Below, in pieces: positions 5,918 through 7,616 of a stretch of DNA of 7,616 nucleotides. The position numbers and the translations under genes were made by a program. Source of the stretch: Rhodospirillaceae bacterium. Its GTDB lineage: Bacteria > Pseudomonadota > Alphaproteobacteria > Rhodospirillales > Magnetospirillaceae. The stretch covers positions 1-7,616 of the forward strand of contig JASLCK010000033.1 in the NCBI GenBank assembly GCA_030151865.1, read 5' to 3'. The notes beneath the pieces were generated by a model that was not told where the DNA came from, did not search any database, and saw nothing but the letters and a program-made list of their open reading frames with translations. How positions within the stretch are numbered: the stretch's first letter is position 1; the number at the start of each line of letters is the position of its first letter.

Positions 5918-6376
5918 ATGACCCGCGTTTCCGTTTTCAACAGCCCCCTTTTACTTGGCTTCGACCATTTCGAACGGGTGCTGGACCGTATTTCCAAAAG
6001 CTCGGCCGAAGGGTATCCGCCCTACAATATCGAGCAGATCGGCGAAGATGGTTTGCGTATCACCCTGGCCGTTGCCGGTTTTTCCATGGATGATCTGACG
6101 GTCGCCGTCGAAGACAACCAACTGATCATCCGCGGCCGCCAGGGCGAAGACGACCCAAACCGTATTTTTCTGCATCGGGGCATCGCCGCCCGCCAGTTCC
6201 AGCGCAGCTTCGTGCTGGCCGAAGGCATCGAAGTGCGCGGCGCCACTTTGGACAACGGTTTGCTGAATATCGATCTGCAACGCCCGCTGCCCGAAAACCG
6301 GGTGCGAACCATCAAGATCGAAAAAGCCAGCACACATCGCGGCGGAACCATCATCGAAACCGACAAGGCCCGATGA
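5918..6376 (+). CDS. Small heat-shock protein, Hsp20/IbpA family
   Basis: An ATP-independent holdase that binds unfolding proteins in the cytoplasm and hands them to DnaK/ClpB. The 152 residues show the usual plan: a short hydrophobic N-terminal arm (SVFNSPLLLGFDHFERVLDRI, near 5-25), an alpha-crystallin domain about 33-125 (YNIEQIGEDGLRITLAVAGF, then DNQLIIRGRQ, then the GLLNIDL strand at 114-120), and a C-terminal extension with the anchoring I-x-I motif IKI at 132-134. The segment FLHRGIAARQFQRSFVLAEGIEV matches the IbpA class of alphaproteobacteria. The start at ATG5918 follows AAGGAG by 11 bases, and that site is held inside the thermometer hairpin. It forms a two-gene unit with the DUF1150 gene 29 bp downstream. 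Expected regulation is double: RpoH-type transcription and temperature-gated translation. Confidence 0.97.
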   Translation: MTRVSVFNSPLLLGFDHFERVLDRISKSSAEGYPPYNIEQIGEDGLRITLAVAGFSMDDLTVAVEDNQLIIRGRQGEDDPNRIFLHRGIAARQFQRSFVLAEGIEVRGATLDNGLLNIDLQRPLPENRVRTIKIEKASTHRGGTIIETDKAR

Positions 6377-6405
6377 TCGTTTCCCATAAACGGGGAGACA
6401 GCAGC

Positions 6406-6627
6406 ATGAACAACGAACTGTTCAGCCTGAACCGCATCATGTCGGCCCGCGACTTTGCCGCCTGGGGCCAGGATGATGTCGCCTATATCAAAGCCGTGCG
6501 CATCAACGATCAGATCGGCTGGTCGATCCACAGCGCCGACGGCAGCAATCTGGGGCTGGCCGATGACCGAGACAGCGCTTTCGCCGCAGTTTTGCAAAAC
6601 GAGATGAACCCGCTCAGCGTCCATTGA
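6406..6627 (+). CDS. DUF1150 family protein
   Basis: A 73-residue protein of unknown function. The pattern of a short N-terminal helix, then DVAYIKAVRINDQIGWSIHSADGSNLGLADDRDSAFAAVLQNEMNPLSVH, fits the DUF1150 family of alphaproteobacteria, which I recall as commonly located just after hsp20. No signal peptide, membrane segment or cysteine is seen. ATG6406 is chosen because GGGGAG lies eight bases before it; an upstream ATG at 6373 overlaps the hsp20 stop (ATGA) and would add 11 residues without a better site, though it would allow translational coupling. The gene ends 24 bp before a strong terminator, so hsp20-DUF1150 is likely one transcript. A link to protein quality control is inferred only from location. 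Confidence 0.85.
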   Translation: MNNELFSLNRIMSARDFAAWGQDDVAYIKAVRINDQIGWSIHSADGSNLGLADDRDSAFAAVLQNEMNPLSVH

Positions 6628-6651
6628 TGGGCCAAAACGGGACGCGAAGCA

Positions 6652-6682
6652 AAAACGGCGGCCCGCTTGGGACCGCCGTTTT
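6652..6682. terminator. Bidirectional intrinsic terminator between the hsp20 unit and ptsN
   Basis: AAAACGGCGG (6652-6661) and CCGCCGTTTT (6673-6682) form a perfect 10-bp stem, extended by CCC/GGG around the loop GCTT with one unpaired A. A T-run follows in either direction (TTTTCATTT on plus, TTTTTGC on minus), so it can end both the hsp20-DUF1150 transcript and the convergent ptsN transcript, whose stop is 25 bp away. Confidence 0.88.
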
Positions 6683-6706
6683 CATTTAAGAACCGCTTGG
6701 CTTGGA

Positions 6707-7171
6707 TCAGGCGGCGCGGCTGGCCGGAGATTCGGTCAACAGGGCGAACAACCCTTCCGCCGTATCGGTCCCCCGCAGCTTTTCGCACACGCCCTTATCG
6801 CGCAGCAGGCGCGACACCCGGGCCAGCGCCTTTAAATGATCAGCCCCCGCCGATTCAGGAGCCAGCAGCAGGAAAATCAAATCCACCGGCTGTTCGTCGA
6901 TAGATTCAAAGTTAATCGGCCGTTCCAGCCGGGCGAACAGGCCATAGAGCCGGGGCAGCGACGCCAGCTTGCCATGGGGAATGGCGATGCCATTGCCCAC
7001 CCCGGTGGTGCCGAGCCGTTCACGCTCCAGCAGCACATCGAAAATGGCCCGTTCTTGCAGTCCGGTGATTTCCGCCGCGCGACGGGCCAGTTCCTGCAAG
7101 GCTTGCTTCTTGCTGGTGGCCCGCAGATTCGGCACAACGCTTTCCGGGCTGATCAGGTCAACGATTTCCAT
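6707..7171 (-). CDS. ptsN: Nitrogen-related PTS enzyme IIA (EIIA-Ntr)
   Basis: PtsN is the terminal phospho-acceptor of the regulatory PTS-Ntr chain (PtsP, PtsO/NPr, PtsN); it does not transport sugar, and its phosphorylation state adjusts potassium, nitrogen and envelope-related regulators. The 154 residues match the family length. The active-site His66 stands in the signature GVGNGIAIPHGK (57-68), and the second conserved histidine is His112 (GADHLKALA). The N-terminus (MEIVDLISPESVVPNL) is typical of alphaproteobacterial PtsN. The start at ATG7171 has GAGGA six bases upstream. It lies downstream of rpoN on the same strand, the classical arrangement, but 235 bp of non-coding DNA separates them and the usual hpf/raiA gene is absent. 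A sigma-70-like promoter at 7343-7371 suggests transcription independent of rpoN with a leader of about 165 nt. Confidence 0.96.
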   Translation of the reverse strand: MEIVDLISPESVVPNLRATSKKQALQELARRAAEITGLQERAIFDVLLERERLGTTGVGNGIAIPHGKLASLPRLYGLFARLERPINFESIDEQPVDLIFLLLAPESAGADHLKALARVSRLLRDKGVCEKLRGTDTAEGLFALLTESPASRAA

Positions 7172-7269
7172 GACATATCCTCATGGGTTACTGCCTTGCC
7201 CCAAGGGGAAAGGCACCAAAGGGTCCGAACCGCGCGGATTTCGCGCTGACTGGACACCAGGGGCCGCCG

Positions 7270-7326
7270 TTTTTGGACACACCCCTCCAAAAAATAGGCA
7301 GGCCTACAGCCGTCGCACTGGCGACG
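7270..7326 (-). promoter_or_regulatory. Structured leader before ptsN: hairpins and T6 tract
   Basis: In order on the minus strand: a perfect 6-bp hairpin CGTCGC-CAGT-GCGACG (7326-7311); an inverted repeat TAGGC-CT-GCCTA (7306-7295) directly followed by TTTTTT (7294-7289); and an 8-bp perfect repeat TTTTTGGA (7293-7286)/TCCAAAAA (7277-7270), which would pair most of that T-tract into a stem. The second and third elements could compete like a terminator and antiterminator, or the first part could end rpoN readthrough or a small RNA of about 45 nt. The TAGGC repeat allows only about four stem pairs, so termination would be weak. Confidence 0.35.
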
Positions 7327-7342
7327 ATCCGTAAAGGGCGGG

Positions 7343-7371
7343 ACAATAGGCCCCACCCCTTGCCAAGTCAA
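7343..7371 (-). promoter_or_regulatory. Sigma-70-like promoter between rpoN and ptsN
   Basis: On the minus strand TTGACT (7371-7366, 5 of 6 to consensus) and TATTGT (7348-7343, 4 of 6) are exactly 17 bases apart. It lies 36 bases past the rpoN stop. A start near 7336 would give ptsN a leader of about 165 nt. Confidence 0.6.
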
Positions 7372-7406
7372 GCCGACTAAAGACGTGGCTTTGGTCATGC
7401 CTGAAC

Positions 7407-7616
7407 TCAAGCTCCCATCATTTTCTCGCGACGGCGCTGCACCGAAGACGGAATGCGCATGGCTTCCCGATATTTGGCGACGGTTCGCCGGGCGATATCC
7501 ACACCGTCGGCTTTCAAAATTTCGACGATGCGATCATCTGATAGGACATCTTGGGCGGTTTCGTTGTCAATCAAGGTCTTGATACGATGGCGCACCGCTT
7601 CCGCCGAATGAGCCTC
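7407..7616 (-). CDS. rpoN: RNA polymerase sigma-54 factor, C-terminal end (cut by window edge)
   Basis: Sigma-54 directs RNA polymerase to -24/-12 promoters opened by enhancer-binding ATPases, chiefly for nitrogen and motility genes. Only the last 69 codons are present, in frame from the right edge to the TGA at 7407. The RpoN box ARRTVAKYRE (residues 42-51 of the fragment) is complete; it forms the helix that reads the -24 element. The preceding AVRHRIKTLIDNET and LSDDRIVEILKADGVDI match the C-terminal domain. It ends RRREKMMGA, close to the usual terminus. The internal GTG at 7595 is not a start; the frame is open through to base 7616. Upstream parts lie outside the window. ptsN follows on the same strand. 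Confidence 0.97.
   Translation of the reverse strand, partial: EAHSAEAVRHRIKTLIDNETAQDVLSDDRIVEILKADGVDIARRTVAKYREAMRIPSSVQRRREKMMGA

Noticed and set aside
6022..6624. 200-codon open frame on the minus strand opposite hsp20 and DUF1150
   Set aside because: Both plus-strand genes have family matches and ribosome sites, so this is a shadow.
6651..7274. 14-bp inverted repeat AAAAACGGCGGCCC (6651-6664 plus, 7274-7261 minus) flanking ptsN
   Set aside because: One copy is an arm of the terminator and the motif is low in complexity. Chance occurrence of one such pair in a window this size is not small, and there is no duplication or transposase to suggest a mobile unit.

Overview
The window reads as ordinary chromosomal DNA of an alphaproteobacterium, most likely a Rhodospirillales (Magnetospirillum-like) species. 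This rests on the rpoN-to-ptsN order, an Hsp20 gene followed by a DUF1150 gene, a two-domain sensory style rich in MCP/REC/HisKA proteins, and GC-rich codon use. The genus is an inference. No transposase, phage gene, CRISPR array, tRNA or rRNA was seen.

Layout from left to right: (1) the N-terminal 295 codons of a BglX-like family 3 glycoside hydrolase on the minus strand, running off the left edge and preceded by a five-codon minicistron and a tight hairpin; (2) a complete methyl-accepting chemotaxis protein (minus); (3) a gene-free stretch of about 470 bp, of which 2881-3120 is only about 29 % G+C and carries palindromic, operator-like motifs; (4) a single-domain response regulator (plus), convergent with (5) a REC-HisKA-HATPase hybrid kinase (minus); (6) a 2OG-Fe(II) oxygenase (minus) ending in a clear intrinsic terminator; (7) a divergently transcribed heat-shock unit (plus): sigma-32-like promoter, a four-hairpin 5' leader ending in a ROSE-type RNA thermometer, hsp20 and a DUF1150 gene, closed by a bidirectional terminator; (8) ptsN (minus), with a long leader starting from a good sigma-70 promoter; (9) the C-terminal 69 codons of rpoN (sigma-54), running off the right edge.

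Functionally, the left-centre is a signal-transduction cluster (chemoreceptor, stand-alone receiver, receiver-kinase hybrid) sharing one large AT-rich control region. The centre-right is a temperature-controlled chaperone operon. The right end is the classical rpoN/PTS-Ntr neighbourhood, but without the hpf/raiA gene that commonly sits between rpoN and ptsN. The best regulatory signals are the ROSE-type thermometer before hsp20 and the structured leader before ptsN. I found no wholly new multi-gene system.
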